Shown: positions 1 through 8,296 of the stretch, in pieces | Position numbering within the stretch: position 1 is the first letter of the stretch | How the letters are laid out: every line of letters begins with the position of its first letter | Assembly: GCA_004375875.1 (NCBI GenBank) | Contig: SOKE01000018.1 | Span: 1 to 64,000, forward strand | Source of the DNA: Candidatus Babelota bacterium | GTDB lineage: Bacteria; Babelota; Babeliae; Babelales; Vermiphilaceae | Length of the DNA stretch: 64,000 nt | Direction: 5' to 3' | Notes under the pieces: generated by a model | The model's database searches: none | What the model was told of the DNA's origin: nothing | What the model saw: only the letters and a program-made list of their open reading frames with translations | Translations under genes and position numbers: made by a program

Positions 1-342
1 CAAACGAAAACCTATGTTGCTACTTCTGAGGTTCATTCAATTGATTGGTCCTCTGCTGGCAGCTATCTTGCAGTAGGCGGTGACAACAATAGCAATCAAG
101 GATTTTTTGAAGGCTTTCAAGCATTTCTCTATCCAACTGATTGTATTATTCAAAACTGCCTAGCACATGCTATACATGGCGGCTTTAGGAGCGCTGGCAT
201 CGAAGGTGAAAACAGCTTTGAAAATCTGATCGCAAGTAATCGCGCTTATGCAAATAACCTTAATTTTGGGTATGGAATTCAATATGTTCACAGTGGACAA
301 GGCGGTACTCCAAGCCTACTCGATAATATCTCACTCCCGTAA
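1..342 (+). CDS. C-terminal part of a WD40 / beta-helix-like repeat protein (5' truncated by window edge)
   Basis: An open frame runs from base 1 to a TAA at 340-342, giving the last 113 residues of a longer protein. The visible start resembles one WD40 blade (VHSIDWSSAGSYLAVGG). The rest (residues about 45-90, with NLIASNRAYAN and a following NFGYGI) has the spacing of a right-handed parallel beta-helix rung. Both are repeat folds typical of surface or secreted binding proteins. It converges on the minus-strand gene that follows. The N-terminus, signal peptide and full repeat number lie outside the window, so function cannot be assigned. Confidence 0.7.
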   Translation, partial: QTKTYVATSEVHSIDWSSAGSYLAVGGDNNSNQGFFEGFQAFLYPTDCIIQNCLAHAIHGGFRSAGIEGENSFENLIASNRAYANNLNFGYGIQYVHSGQGGTPSLLDNISLP

Positions 343-394
343 TTAAACTGTTTTGACCACTTTGAACATCTAAAAGGGCTAAAAATACATTTTA

Positions 395-964
395 TTATGC
401 TAATTTATAGCACTCAATATCAATATAGATCGGCCCATCTGAAGAAAGCTTTGATTGTTTAAGCACAAATGAAGTTATATCAAATGTAATTGGTTCTACA
501 TTAAACTGATCGAGTATATCAGCCAAAATATCATAATCAGCAATTTCTTTAACCCGCGCAATAGTCAAATGAGGCGTAAAGATACGACTTTCATGAGCAA
601 TCAAACCAGTTAAGGCATCATCAATCCATTTTGCAATCTCTGCTAATTCAGGACTAACAATTGAAAGAAAAATAACTCTGACCGCATTAGTATCTCCCGA
701 TTTAAACAGATCAAGGTTGCCAAGATGTGCCCGCATTTGTTGGTGTTTAATAGTATGCAATCTTTTCTGAATCATCGGTATCTTCGATTCTTCAACATCA
801 CCTAAAAACTTTAAGGTAATATGCGCTTTGTTAGGATCAACATACCGCCCATGAAAAACCTCTTCCTTCTTTAAAAATTGTTGAATTCGTTTCACTTCTT
901 TTATAACAGAAGGTGGTATTTCAATAGCGATAAAAAGTCTTTTTATCCTATCTAGCTTCATCAT
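395..964 (-). CDS. thpR: RNA 2',3'-cyclic phosphodiesterase (2'-5' RNA ligase family)
   Basis: This 189-residue protein has the two HxT motifs that define the 2H phosphoesterase fold: HIT at 48-50, inside AHITLKFLG, and HLT at 132-134, inside TPHLTIARV. Their spacing and the total length fit the bacterial LigT/ThpR family, which opens 2',3'-cyclic phosphate ends of RNA to 2'-phosphate. It is the last gene of a minus-strand run that starts with archease and RtcB, so a role in RNA end processing is also supported by context. The start MMKLD could be either of two adjacent Met codons. Family assignment is secure; the natural RNA substrate is not known. Confidence 0.9.
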   Translation of the reverse strand: MMKLDRIKRLFIAIEIPPSVIKEVKRIQQFLKKEEVFHGRYVDPNKAHITLKFLGDVEESKIPMIQKRLHTIKHQQMRAHLGNLDLFKSGDTNAVRVIFLSIVSPELAEIAKWIDDALTGLIAHESRIFTPHLTIARVKEIADYDILADILDQFNVEPITFDITSFVLKQSKLSSDGPIYIDIECYKLA

Positions 965-1106
965 TTTTTATTTCTATATCCTCCTGTATCTTGGATAGAT
1001 ATCCCCATTACTCATACAAGCATTTCTAGATATTTATCATCGATTTTTATACCGATAAAATCTCATTTTCTCATTATTAGAAGATTATTCTTTTCTTTTA
1101 TCTTTA

Positions 1107-1457
1107 TCATTTTTGAATTGACGGCAACGAAGAAGCTCTTCTTTTTGTTGCAGGCTGTTGAAGATCATACTGCCGCTGAAAATCTTGCCTCAATTCAGCA
1201 CATCCAGCTCCCACTAAAAAGGAAAGCGCACAAAGTTGCTCCGGTAATCTTTCTGTTGTCCATTGCTCAGCCTGTTTTCTTTTCTTTAATGCTGTACTCA
1301 ACCCCTTGCATACTTGTTCGAGCTGTCTTTTACACTGTGTAAGTTCATCTTCTCCCTCTATACCCGGCATTTTTTTAATTTGGGAAACATTTAACCCTTC
1401 CATACCGACTATTTGACCCATCATTATTAACAAGCACATGCTTAGCCACAATTTCAT
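1107..1457 (-). CDS. small secreted Cys-containing protein of unknown function
   Basis: The start at 1457 is chosen because a strong AGGAGG ribosome site lies just upstream and the N-terminus (MKLWLSMCLLIMMGQIVGMEG) is then a normal signal peptide; a longer frame to 1532 would overlap the end of rtcB. The mature part is about 95 residues, charged, mostly helical in composition, with four Cys (in TQCKRQ, EQVCKG, QLCALS and GCAEL). I recognise no family. It lies between rtcB (37 bases upstream) and thpR and may be co-transcribed with them, though an exported protein has no obvious part in cytoplasmic RNA repair. Confidence 0.65.
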   Translation of the reverse strand: MKLWLSMCLLIMMGQIVGMEGLNVSQIKKMPGIEGEDELTQCKRQLEQVCKGLSTALKKRKQAEQWTTERLPEQLCALSFLVGAGCAELRQDFQRQYDLQQPATKRRASSLPSIQK

Positions 1458-1494
1458 CAGAATCCTCCTCAAAAAAAAGGTTAGCCAATCACAA

Positions 1495-2952
1495 TCAACC
1501 CTTAATAACTGCCAATGGTATAACCCGAGCAACTTTTTTAGCTAATCCTGCTCCATCAACCACACTAACCACATTATCAACATCTTTATAGGCAATTGGT
1601 GCCTCCTCAGCTAACCCAGCATCAGACTCACAGCGAATAATAATTCCTTTTTGCTCTAAACGTTCACGCAACTGCGAACCTCTCACTGTCTTTTTTGCTT
1701 TCGCTCGCGATAATCGTCTGCCAGCTCCATGACAGGTAGTTCCAAATGTTTTTTCCATGCTTGTTTCAGCCCCAACTAATATATAAGATGCAGTTCCCAT
1801 AGTTCCAGGAATAAGTACTGGTTGACCAACATTCCGATACCGTGCTGGAATTTCAGGTCGTCCTGGCCCAAAAGAGCGTGTTGCTCCTTTACGATGTACA
1901 AGCAATTCTATTTCTCGATCATTGATCAAATGTTTTTCAACTTTTCCTATATTGTGTGAGATATCATAAACCGTTGTCAACAAAACTTCCTTCCCCACAA
2001 CCTTTTTGAATACATTGCGCACTTCATGTCCAATCAAATGACGATTGGCCCAACCAAAATTTGCAGCAGCCGCCATAGCATTAAAATAATCCGTACCATC
2101 GTTAGATTTAAACGGAGCACATACTAATTCACGATCGGGAAGTTCAATACCATAATCAGCAAGCTTACCCATAAAACGTCGAACATAATCAGTGCAAATT
2201 TGATGGCCAAGACCACGTGATCCACAATGGATCATAACAGTAACCAAATCTCGGCTCAATCCAAAAGTTTGCGCTACTTTTGAATCATAAATCTCATCAA
2301 CCTTCTGAATTTCTAGAAAATGATTACCCGCACCTAATGTCCCCAATTGATCACTACCACGTTTTTTTGCGCGATCTGAAATCAATCCGGAATCAGCATT
2401 ACGCATGCAGCCACGTTCTTCACAATATTCAAGATCATCTTCAATACCATACCCCTGCGTAACCATATAAGCAGCACCTTTTTTTAACACTTTATCAAGT
2501 TCATCGAGTGAAAGTTTGAGCATGCCACCACGTCCTACACCAGAGGGCACTGCATGATAGCAGGCGGTCGCTAATTTTTGCATATATGGACGAAGTTCTA
2601 TTTCCTTCATACCAGTGGACAACAAACGTACTCCGCAATTTATATCATACCCAATACCACCTGGTGAAATAACACCTCCTTCATCAACTGCTGTAGCTGC
2701 AACACCACCAATAGGAAACCCATACCCTTGGTGAATATCTGGCATAGCAAGGGCATATTTTTTAATTCCCGGAAGAGTTGCTATATTCACTAATTGCTCT
2801 AATGAACGATCACCAATAATGTCATCCATCATGCTCTCATTCATATAAACTTGGGCAGGAACATGCATATCAGGACGAAATGATTTCGGAATTTCGTAAA
2901 CATATTCATTTATCTGAACAAGATCTTCGCGTGTAATTTCTTTTTTGACCAT
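1495..2952 (-). CDS. rtcB: tRNA-splicing ligase RtcB
   Basis: RtcB joins RNA 2',3'-cyclic phosphate or 3'-phosphate ends to 5'-OH ends using GTP and Mn2+. The 485-residue protein is full length. Visible family motifs are PDIHQGYGFPIGG (71-83), GGIGYDINCGVRLL with metal ligands Asp103 and Cys106 (98-111), GAGNHFLE (207-214), HCGSRGLGH (242-250), and HGAGRR (408-413), whose His is the residue guanylylated in characterised RtcB proteins. It follows archease by 18 bases in the same orientation, the usual partner arrangement. An AAAGG sequence lies upstream of the ATG. No missing key residue was noticed. Confidence 0.97.
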   Translation of the reverse strand: MVKKEITREDLVQINEYVYEIPKSFRPDMHVPAQVYMNESMMDDIIGDRSLEQLVNIATLPGIKKYALAMPDIHQGYGFPIGGVAATAVDEGGVISPGGIGYDINCGVRLLSTGMKEIELRPYMQKLATACYHAVPSGVGRGGMLKLSLDELDKVLKKGAAYMVTQGYGIEDDLEYCEERGCMRNADSGLISDRAKKRGSDQLGTLGAGNHFLEIQKVDEIYDSKVAQTFGLSRDLVTVMIHCGSRGLGHQICTDYVRRFMGKLADYGIELPDRELVCAPFKSNDGTDYFNAMAAAANFGWANRHLIGHEVRNVFKKVVGKEVLLTTVYDISHNIGKVEKHLINDREIELLVHRKGATRSFGPGRPEIPARYRNVGQPVLIPGTMGTASYILVGAETSMEKTFGTTCHGAGRRLSRAKAKKTVRGSQLRERLEQKGIIIRCESDAGLAEEAPIAYKDVDNVVSVVDGAGLAKKVARVIPLAVIKG

Positions 2953-2970
2953 ATTTTACCTTTAGAATTC

Positions 2971-3411
2971 CTAAACATCGAATACTATGTCGGCCTGCCA
3001 GATGTCATCAACTCGCTTAATCTCAAGATCGTGATATGTCACTGCCTTGATTTCAATCTCAAAACCAGTAATTTTAACTCCACGAAGTGTTGCTTTGACA
3101 TGCTTTTCATTAATATCATAAATAGTGGCATTAAGATAGGCCTCATCATGCACGTCAGAAAGATATAATGCTTCTGATAAAAAATCGACTAAAAGAGAGT
3201 TTAAATCAAATGATTTCACTTCAACTTCATGATGTTCTGGTAATTCACGGCAGATACGTCTACCATCTTCTATTTTACAATCGGAAGCTTTTGGACCAAT
3301 ACTCTGAAACATACCAACAACCGCATTGAGAAAAAATTCGGCCAAGGTATGCCCATACACACGAATTTTTAGATCAGCTGTATGCGGTATAATCTCAAAA
3401 TCATCAACCAT
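2971..3411 (-). CDS. archease (RtcB activator)
   Basis: Archease speeds RtcB guanylylation and gives it multiple turnover. The 146-residue protein has the family hallmarks: an N-terminal IIPHTADLKIRVYG segment (residues 7-20, with His10 and Asp12), a middle LLVDFLSEALYL segment, and a C-terminal acidic end WQADIVFDV; the Asp residues at both ends form the metal site in known archeases. It heads the minus-strand run and is immediately followed by rtcB, so it is probably the first gene of the transcription unit. The start follows a weak GAAGG site. Confidence 0.93.
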   Translation of the reverse strand: MVDDFEIIPHTADLKIRVYGHTLAEFFLNAVVGMFQSIGPKASDCKIEDGRRICRELPEHHEVEVKSFDLNSLLVDFLSEALYLSDVHDEAYLNATIYDINEKHVKATLRGVKITGFEIEIKAVTYHDLEIKRVDDIWQADIVFDV

Positions 3412-3516
3412 AGAGGCCTTCAGAAAGCATTATTTATAAAATAAACTACGGTTTAAGTAATACCATAAAAAGAGAATAGGAGTAAACAATCAATATGATA
3501 TCAAAAGATGACATAC

Positions 3517-3558
3517 AAAGAAGAAAGGAAAGCTCAAATAAACTTTTCTTTCTTCTTT
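3517..3558 (-). terminator. long purine/pyrimidine stem-loop downstream of the 3598-4197 gene
   Basis: Bases 3517-3532 are almost all purine and pair with the pyrimidine run 3543-3558 over 16 bp with one G-U, leaving a 10-base loop. It lies 39 bases past the stop of the minus-strand gene ending at 3598 and before archease, where a terminator would be expected. On the minus strand there is no clean U tract after the stem, so it may instead be an RNA-stability structure. Confidence 0.4.
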
Positions 3559-3597
3559 TTTAAATTCAGAATCAAACTTGTCTTATTATTTGAAACC

Positions 3598-4197
3598 TCA
3601 TCCTTTATTCATCTTAAACGGTTTATATTTTGCAGATTCCCAATGCAAGCCCATCCTTCTTGAGGCACCTCCAAAAATACAAGGTACGTTATGTTTTATT
3701 CCTTCAAGTTTAATATATTCAGAGCACTTGAGGGGAGTTAAAACACCTTTATATTCAGCATAGCAATAGATTCTATAGTGAGATGATGGCCGAAGTCCGG
3801 CCCAATCATACTTGGCTCGTATACTCCATGGAAAAGTTGGTCGATATTCTCCTGTTTTCTTTTTGCCAAAACCTTCACCTTCTTTTTCTCCTTTATAATG
3901 GAATGCTTGTAATACAATTTGCTGCCCTGCTGGAAGAGCCTTTTTTGGTTTAAGAGTTACTCCGCCGCACAATCCACCCTTGCTGGCCAGTTTTATATAA
4001 TCAATATCTCCATCTTGAACAAATGTAGGATTGAACGCAGCTGTTTTTTTCTTTGCTTTTTTTATCTTTCGTTCAGTTTTTACCACTTCTTCTTCTGGCC
4101 TCACCGCCTTTTGGCCATAGAACCCAGGATCAACAAGAAAACCCGTAGTCAGCAGGAAAAGGGCTCCCTGTAAGAATAGATTTAATTTATACTTCAT
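3598..4197 (-). CDS. secreted protein of unknown function
   Basis: A 199-residue protein with an N-terminal signal-like segment (MKYKLNLFLQGALFLLTTGF), then a Lys-rich linker (residues about 35-52) and a globular region with Cys, Gly, Trp and Tyr. Four Cys are visible in the mature part (LCGGV, RIYCY, LKCSE, VPCIFG), which would suit disulphides outside the cytoplasm. A strong AAAGGAGG site precedes the ATG. No known family is recognised. It is a single-gene unit, divergent from the 4745 gene. Confidence 0.7.
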   Translation of the reverse strand: MKYKLNLFLQGALFLLTTGFLVDPGFYGQKAVRPEEEVVKTERKIKKAKKKTAAFNPTFVQDGDIDYIKLASKGGLCGGVTLKPKKALPAGQQIVLQAFHYKGEKEGEGFGKKKTGEYRPTFPWSIRAKYDWAGLRPSSHYRIYCYAEYKGVLTPLKCSEYIKLEGIKHNVPCIFGGASRRMGLHWESAKYKPFKMNKG

Positions 4198-4744
4198 TAG
4201 GACCTCCTTTAAAGGAAATACATTCTACTTCAAACCCTTATTTTAAATTTTACTCTTCAAGGGCCAAGAAAATCAATAGTTCTTTAAATTCCTTCATTTC
4301 CAATAGGCTTTATTTCGAGTTATAGATGGTTTTCCAATGAAAAACCATCCTCCCGCAAATGACAATAAGACAAAATAATGCTATTTAAGAAGCATACGCA
4401 GCTTGAAATAAAGTTGATGGAAGGACAATTACCAAAAAATGTGCTTCCTCCTGATAATTTAAGGCCTTTTAATCTAGGTTTTTATGCCATTTCAAGCCCC
4501 ATACCCGTTACCCTTTTATTAAAAAATTGCAAAAAAGCCAAAATTTGGGAAATTTTGCAAACTATTTATTGCATTTTTGAGGGATATTTGCTATGTTTTG
4601 AAAGGGAATGGGATGCAGTTTGATAAGATGATAAATCACTCAACGAAACAGAGTAATGTAAAGGTAAGCAGTTGTCGAGTTGCCTTTCATAGATTAAAGA
4701 TGGATAAGATAAAAAAATGAATCATAAGTTAAAGGGGGCCAACC
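4198..4744. other. 547-base intergenic region between divergent genes
   Basis: No convincing gene is seen. An 81-codon open frame at 4378-4623 lacks a ribosome site and protein-like composition. Two inverted repeats are present: an 8-bp stem at 4326-4333/4341-4348 and an 8-bp stem (ttgcaaaa) at 4527-4534/4553-4560. Both divergent promoters must lie here, but none stands out. Confidence 0.5.
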
Positions 4745-5320
4745 ATGCTGAAAAAAATACTCACGTTAAGTTCAATAGCTTTCTTATTAGCTTGTACCTA
4801 TTTAAATGGGGAACAATTTAAATTAGAGAACAAATCTAACAAACCCATTTTTATAAGATTTTTCGCAACTTTAAAAAATGGAACTGTTCCTCCTTTAAAT
4901 AATTTCTCATTAACAAAACTAGCGGAAAACGGAAAGATAAAACACCGATATCTAGGAAAATTTTATCTTTGCATTTCATTTGCTGATCCTGCATTTAATG
5001 ATAAATTAGAGGTTAAATTTATTAAGATTACACCAGAAGATAAAATTTTTAATTTTGAGGTATTAAATGAAACCTATTACTCTTTAAACAATCTACTATC
5101 ATTTTTACATTTGCAGCCTATTCAAACGAACTGGAAAATTGCGAATAACTGGTTTCTTAAAAAAAATGAGGAGGGAAAATGGCAGTTAGCCAAACCAAAA
5201 GAAAATCTTCCCAAAAAAGAAGTAAAAGAAAAACCAATTAGTGAGAAAAAACCTATTATACAAATGCCAACTATTATTGAGGACCAACCCTTACCACAAA
5301 CAATAAGGGTCTTTGAGTAA
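4745..5320 (+). CDS. exported protein of unknown function, possible lipoprotein
   Basis: A 191-residue protein beginning MLKKILTLSSIAFLLACTYL. LLAC at residues 14-17 could be a lipobox, though Leu at -2 is less usual, so type I cleavage is also possible. Residues about 25-125 look like a beta-rich domain, followed by a Lys/Glu/Pro-rich tail (about 140-175) typical of a spacer or periplasmic linker. An AAAGGGGG ribosome site precedes the ATG. No family is recognised. It has its own leader and no close operon partner. Confidence 0.7.
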   Translation: MLKKILTLSSIAFLLACTYLNGEQFKLENKSNKPIFIRFFATLKNGTVPPLNNFSLTKLAENGKIKHRYLGKFYLCISFADPAFNDKLEVKFIKITPEDKIFNFEVLNETYYSLNNLLSFLHLQPIQTNWKIANNWFLKKNEEGKWQLAKPKENLPKKEVKEKPISEKKPIIQMPTIIEDQPLPQTIRVFE

Positions 5321-5512
5321 TCCTCTTATCCAAACAGAAATACAATCAAAAAACTCAAAACAGACTAACGGCTGAACCGTTCTCGTCTCACTTACCTTTT
5401 CTCTCAAAAAGTAATCGTTATTAAAATTCGAACGACAAAGTATGGTACCTCATTTATAATGTAACTCTATACACATACTTTTTGACACTTAACCTCTACA
5501 GAGAAAAAAGTA

Positions 5513-5953
5513 ATGACAAGAGTTATAAAAGATCTTATATCTACCGTATTTAAAGCAAAAGAAATATGGAAATATAACTTGCTGCGTAATTGGGATACTA
5601 TAATGGGACCTTTGAGCACCAAAATTCGGATCGAAAAAATTTTAGACAATGCAGTGGTACTGAGCGCCTCCAACTCATGTTGGCTACAAGAGCTTTATCT
5701 GCTTTCTCCACTTCTTATTAAAACAATCAATCAAAATCTAGATAAGCCACGCATCAAGCAGATATACTTTAAAAAGGCAGGAGCTTCAATAGATAAATAT
5801 TCAAAGTGGAAACGAAAAACAAAATACAAAACAGCTCTCAAAGAAATTCATCTAACAACAAAGCAAAAACAAGCTCTTGCATACATCAAGGATCCACAAC
5901 TGTGTAAGGCATTAGAACAGTTTCTTAAGCGTTGTCATGGAGAAAATAAATGA
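5513..5953 (+). CDS. DUF721 / DciA-like protein
   Basis: A 146-residue protein whose first about 90 residues match the DUF721 pattern: an N-terminal helix, NLLRNWDTIMGPLSTKIRI, a strand region (AVVLSASNSCWLQELYLL) and KTINQNLDKPRIKQIYFK. Members include DciA, which loads the replicative helicase DnaB in many bacteria lacking DnaC/DnaI. The C-terminal half is basic and low in complexity. It shares an ATGA overlap with the next gene and is the first of three translationally coupled genes. The DciA role is an inference; only the domain family is visible. Confidence 0.7.
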   Translation: MTRVIKDLISTVFKAKEIWKYNLLRNWDTIMGPLSTKIRIEKILDNAVVLSASNSCWLQELYLLSPLLIKTINQNLDKPRIKQIYFKKAGASIDKYSKWKRKTKYKTALKEIHLTTKQKQALAYIKDPQLCKALEQFLKRCHGENK

Positions 5954-6999
5954 AGCAGATAACCAAAAAATTTTTATATCTATTGTTCACTTCTATACTA
6001 TTCTTGCAACATCATTTAAAACCTGCAGATAAAGTTATACAAAATCTTCATCGCTATATCTGGGCAAACTATAATCATGCAGGCGGTAAATTTAACGAAG
6101 CACAAAAGTGGTACGATGCTATTTTTTTAAGTAATCAATCCTCTATTCATACATACAAAGGATATATTCACCTATTGCGTGATATTGGAAAATTCCAACA
6201 AATTGTAAATCTTATTCCTAAATTAGAATCAAATACGGCTATTACAGATGATCCAGGAATCCAGCTCATATTTATTCAATCACTCGAAAAAACGGGACGA
6301 ATTAACGAGGCAACCAATCGGCTGATTACCGCAAATAATAAGTATAAAGGAGATCAAGAAATAGCATTCCATACTGCCAATTTATATCTACGGCGTAAAG
6401 AACCCAAAAATGCATTAATTGTTATCGATAATTTCTTGAGCAACTGTCCACACAAACCAAATAATTTCATTTTTTATTTTCTGAAAAGTCAAATTCTCGT
6501 CAATCTTAATCAGAAAGAAAAAGCAGTTGAACAAATTAAAAAATGTTTAGAAATTCATCCTAATTTTGATAAAGGGTGGCTTTTTTATGCACTACTTGAA
6601 GAACAACAAGGTAATTTAGGTGAAGCAATCAAGGCCTTTACGACCTATCTCAATTTAAGCGGCGGCAATAAGGAAGTAGAACAACATTTGCTACAACTTA
6701 TTCTAAAACAAAGGACGCTCTCTCAACAGAACAAATCAATTAATATTGAGGCAGATGTATTCAAGCATACCAAACTGCTTTTTGAACAAAAACGATATCA
6801 TGAAGCACTAGAACAATTACAACACTATCTCAATCAAAATTCTCATAATTCTAAAATCCATAATCAGATTAAAATCAATTATCGGTCTGATGAGTATAAA
6901 AAAAGCTTGGCAATGGTAAAGCAGATACTCCAGAAAATAGACTATATCGATAAAAAACAAATGTTTAATCAAGCAATTACTAAAATATGGAAATCATGA
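5950..6999 (+). CDS. exported TPR-repeat protein
   Basis: A 349-residue protein with an N-terminal hydrophobic segment (LYLLFTSILFLQHHL, about residues 9-23) that is either a signal peptide or an anchor. Several TPR-like helical pairs follow from about residue 35 to 310, for example SQILVNLNQKEKAVEQIKK and LLEEQQGNLGEAIKAFTTY. TPR arrays bind peptides and organise complexes. The start overlaps the stop of the DUF721 gene by 4 bases and its stop overlaps murG, so the three are probably expressed together. No catalytic motif was seen. Confidence 0.8.
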   Translation: MKQITKKFLYLLFTSILFLQHHLKPADKVIQNLHRYIWANYNHAGGKFNEAQKWYDAIFLSNQSSIHTYKGYIHLLRDIGKFQQIVNLIPKLESNTAITDDPGIQLIFIQSLEKTGRINEATNRLITANNKYKGDQEIAFHTANLYLRRKEPKNALIVIDNFLSNCPHKPNNFIFYFLKSQILVNLNQKEKAVEQIKKCLEIHPNFDKGWLFYALLEEQQGNLGEAIKAFTTYLNLSGGNKEVEQHLLQLILKQRTLSQQNKSINIEADVFKHTKLLFEQKRYHEALEQLQHYLNQNSHNSKIHNQIKINYRSDEYKKSLAMVKQILQKIDYIDKKQMFNQAITKIWKS

Positions 7000-8030
7000 A
7001 AACGAAATCATGGGTCTGTTTTGTTGCAGGTCGATCCGGTGGCCATATTATTCCTGCCCTAACTCTTGCTCAGCAATATAAAGAAAAAAATATAGATACT
7101 AACATCCTTTTTCTTTCAACCAATACAGAATTAGATAAGAAATTGCTAAGCAAGCAACCTATAATAGACCGGTTGATTCATATATCATTAGGAAATTTCC
7201 CTTATAAAAAATTGCATAAATATCCTCTCTTTCTGTGGCAATTGATCATTAGCTTATGCAAGAGTTTTTACTATCTCGTGCGCTATAGACCTCAAAAGAT
7301 TACTGCCATGGGTGGTTATATTTCCATTCCTGTATGTGCAATTTCATGGATATTACATATTCCATACGAACTGTTTGAATTGAATGTTGTTCCAGGCAAA
7401 ACAACCACTTTTTTAACCTCACTTGTATCCCGTATAAATATCTGTTTTGAACAAACAAAAAACCATCTTCCTGCCAACAAATGTTATCCTATAGCATATC
7501 CCGTTCGATTTTCTGCAAACGCAAAAATCATACCTAAAAAAGAAGCGTTAGCAACATTAACTTTCTTATCAACACGAATCACAATCATGATACTCGGTGG
7601 TTCGCAAGGCTCTTCATTTATTAATAATGTTATGAAAAAATGGATCCAATCCTATTCTGCATATCATTCACAAATTCAAATTATTCATCAAACAGGGTTA
7701 TTACATGATCAATATGTACTAGAAGAATTCTATGCAAAAAATAACATTCCTGCTTTTGTGTTTGATTATTCTGATGAGCTTGAATATTGCTACCAAGCAG
7801 CAGATTTGATAATTTGCCGTTCTGGTGCTGGTACACTCTTTGAAGTTTATTTCTTTCAAAAACCATGCATCACTATACCATTAGAAACAGTAGCTACCAC
7901 TCATCAATATTATAATGCAAAGGCCATGGAGAATTTATTACCAACATTACTTACGGTTATAAAACAAAATGAACTTGAGGATAACTTGCCCCTTTTAAAT
8001 AAGGCAATAGTACACTTTATAAAAATCTAA
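6996..8030 (+). CDS. murG: UDP-GlcNAc:undecaprenyl-PP-MurNAc-pentapeptide GlcNAc transferase MurG
   Basis: MurG adds GlcNAc to lipid I to make lipid II on the inner face of the membrane. Motifs: AGRSGGHIIPALTLA near the N-terminus, MGGYISIPV, a variant of HEQN reading FELN before VVPGK, GGSQGSSFIN, RSGAGTLFE, and IPLETVATTHQYYNAK with the Gln and Asn that contact UDP-GlcNAc. Length (344 aa) is normal. The start is set at 6996, where ATGA overlaps the TPR gene stop; a frame from 6987 also exists. The HEQN variant is unusual but the Asn is kept. Confidence 0.9.
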   Translation: MKTKSWVCFVAGRSGGHIIPALTLAQQYKEKNIDTNILFLSTNTELDKKLLSKQPIIDRLIHISLGNFPYKKLHKYPLFLWQLIISLCKSFYYLVRYRPQKITAMGGYISIPVCAISWILHIPYELFELNVVPGKTTTFLTSLVSRINICFEQTKNHLPANKCYPIAYPVRFSANAKIIPKKEALATLTFLSTRITIMILGGSQGSSFINNVMKKWIQSYSAYHSQIQIIHQTGLLHDQYVLEEFYAKNNIPAFVFDYSDELEYCYQAADLIICRSGAGTLFEVYFFQKPCITIPLETVATTHQYYNAKAMENLLPTLLTVIKQNELEDNLPLLNKAIVHFIKI

Positions 8031-8118
8031 AGTCTCTGTAATAAGAACTCAAATTTATGAATGAGTCGCATTTTGGATGATTTTACCTTAATATCATCTA
8101 TTTCTTTGCCCTTTGGTT

Positions 8119-8277
8119 TTACAAATTTCCAGTATTTACCTCTGCCCCTGCATCAAGAAGTTGTCGTACTTGCTCAAGGTTTCCATCGAAAACTGCGCGA
8201 TGAAGATCTAACATTGCATGAGATAAACAAGTAATGAACAAAGAAAGCAAAATAACTATTTGATTGATATGTTTCGT
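8119..8277 (-). pseudogene. decayed third copy of the tandem secreted ankyrin genes
   Basis: The minus strand encodes 52 codons almost identical to the start of the neighbouring ankyrin gene: the signal peptide (KHINQIVILLSLFITCLSHA) and the first ankyrin segment, then TAA at 8119-8121. The codon that is ATG in the intact copy is ACG here (8275-8277). About 60 bases around the signal peptide are identical between the two copies. After the stop, another frame stays open to 8027 (KFVKPKGKEIDD...), suggesting a frameshift or fusion scar. It lies 19 bases past the stop of the intact gene. Confidence 0.75.
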
Positions 8278-8296
8278 AAAATTCCTCTCATTATCA

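Noticed and set aside
1458-1532. Longer N-terminus for the small secreted protein at 1107-1457
   Set aside because: It would run into the end of rtcB, and the AGGAGG site and signal peptide fit the Met at 1457.
4378-4623. 81-codon plus-strand open frame in the 4198-4744 gap
   Set aside because: No ribosome site, no signal or domain pattern, and composition unlike neighbouring genes; probably chance.
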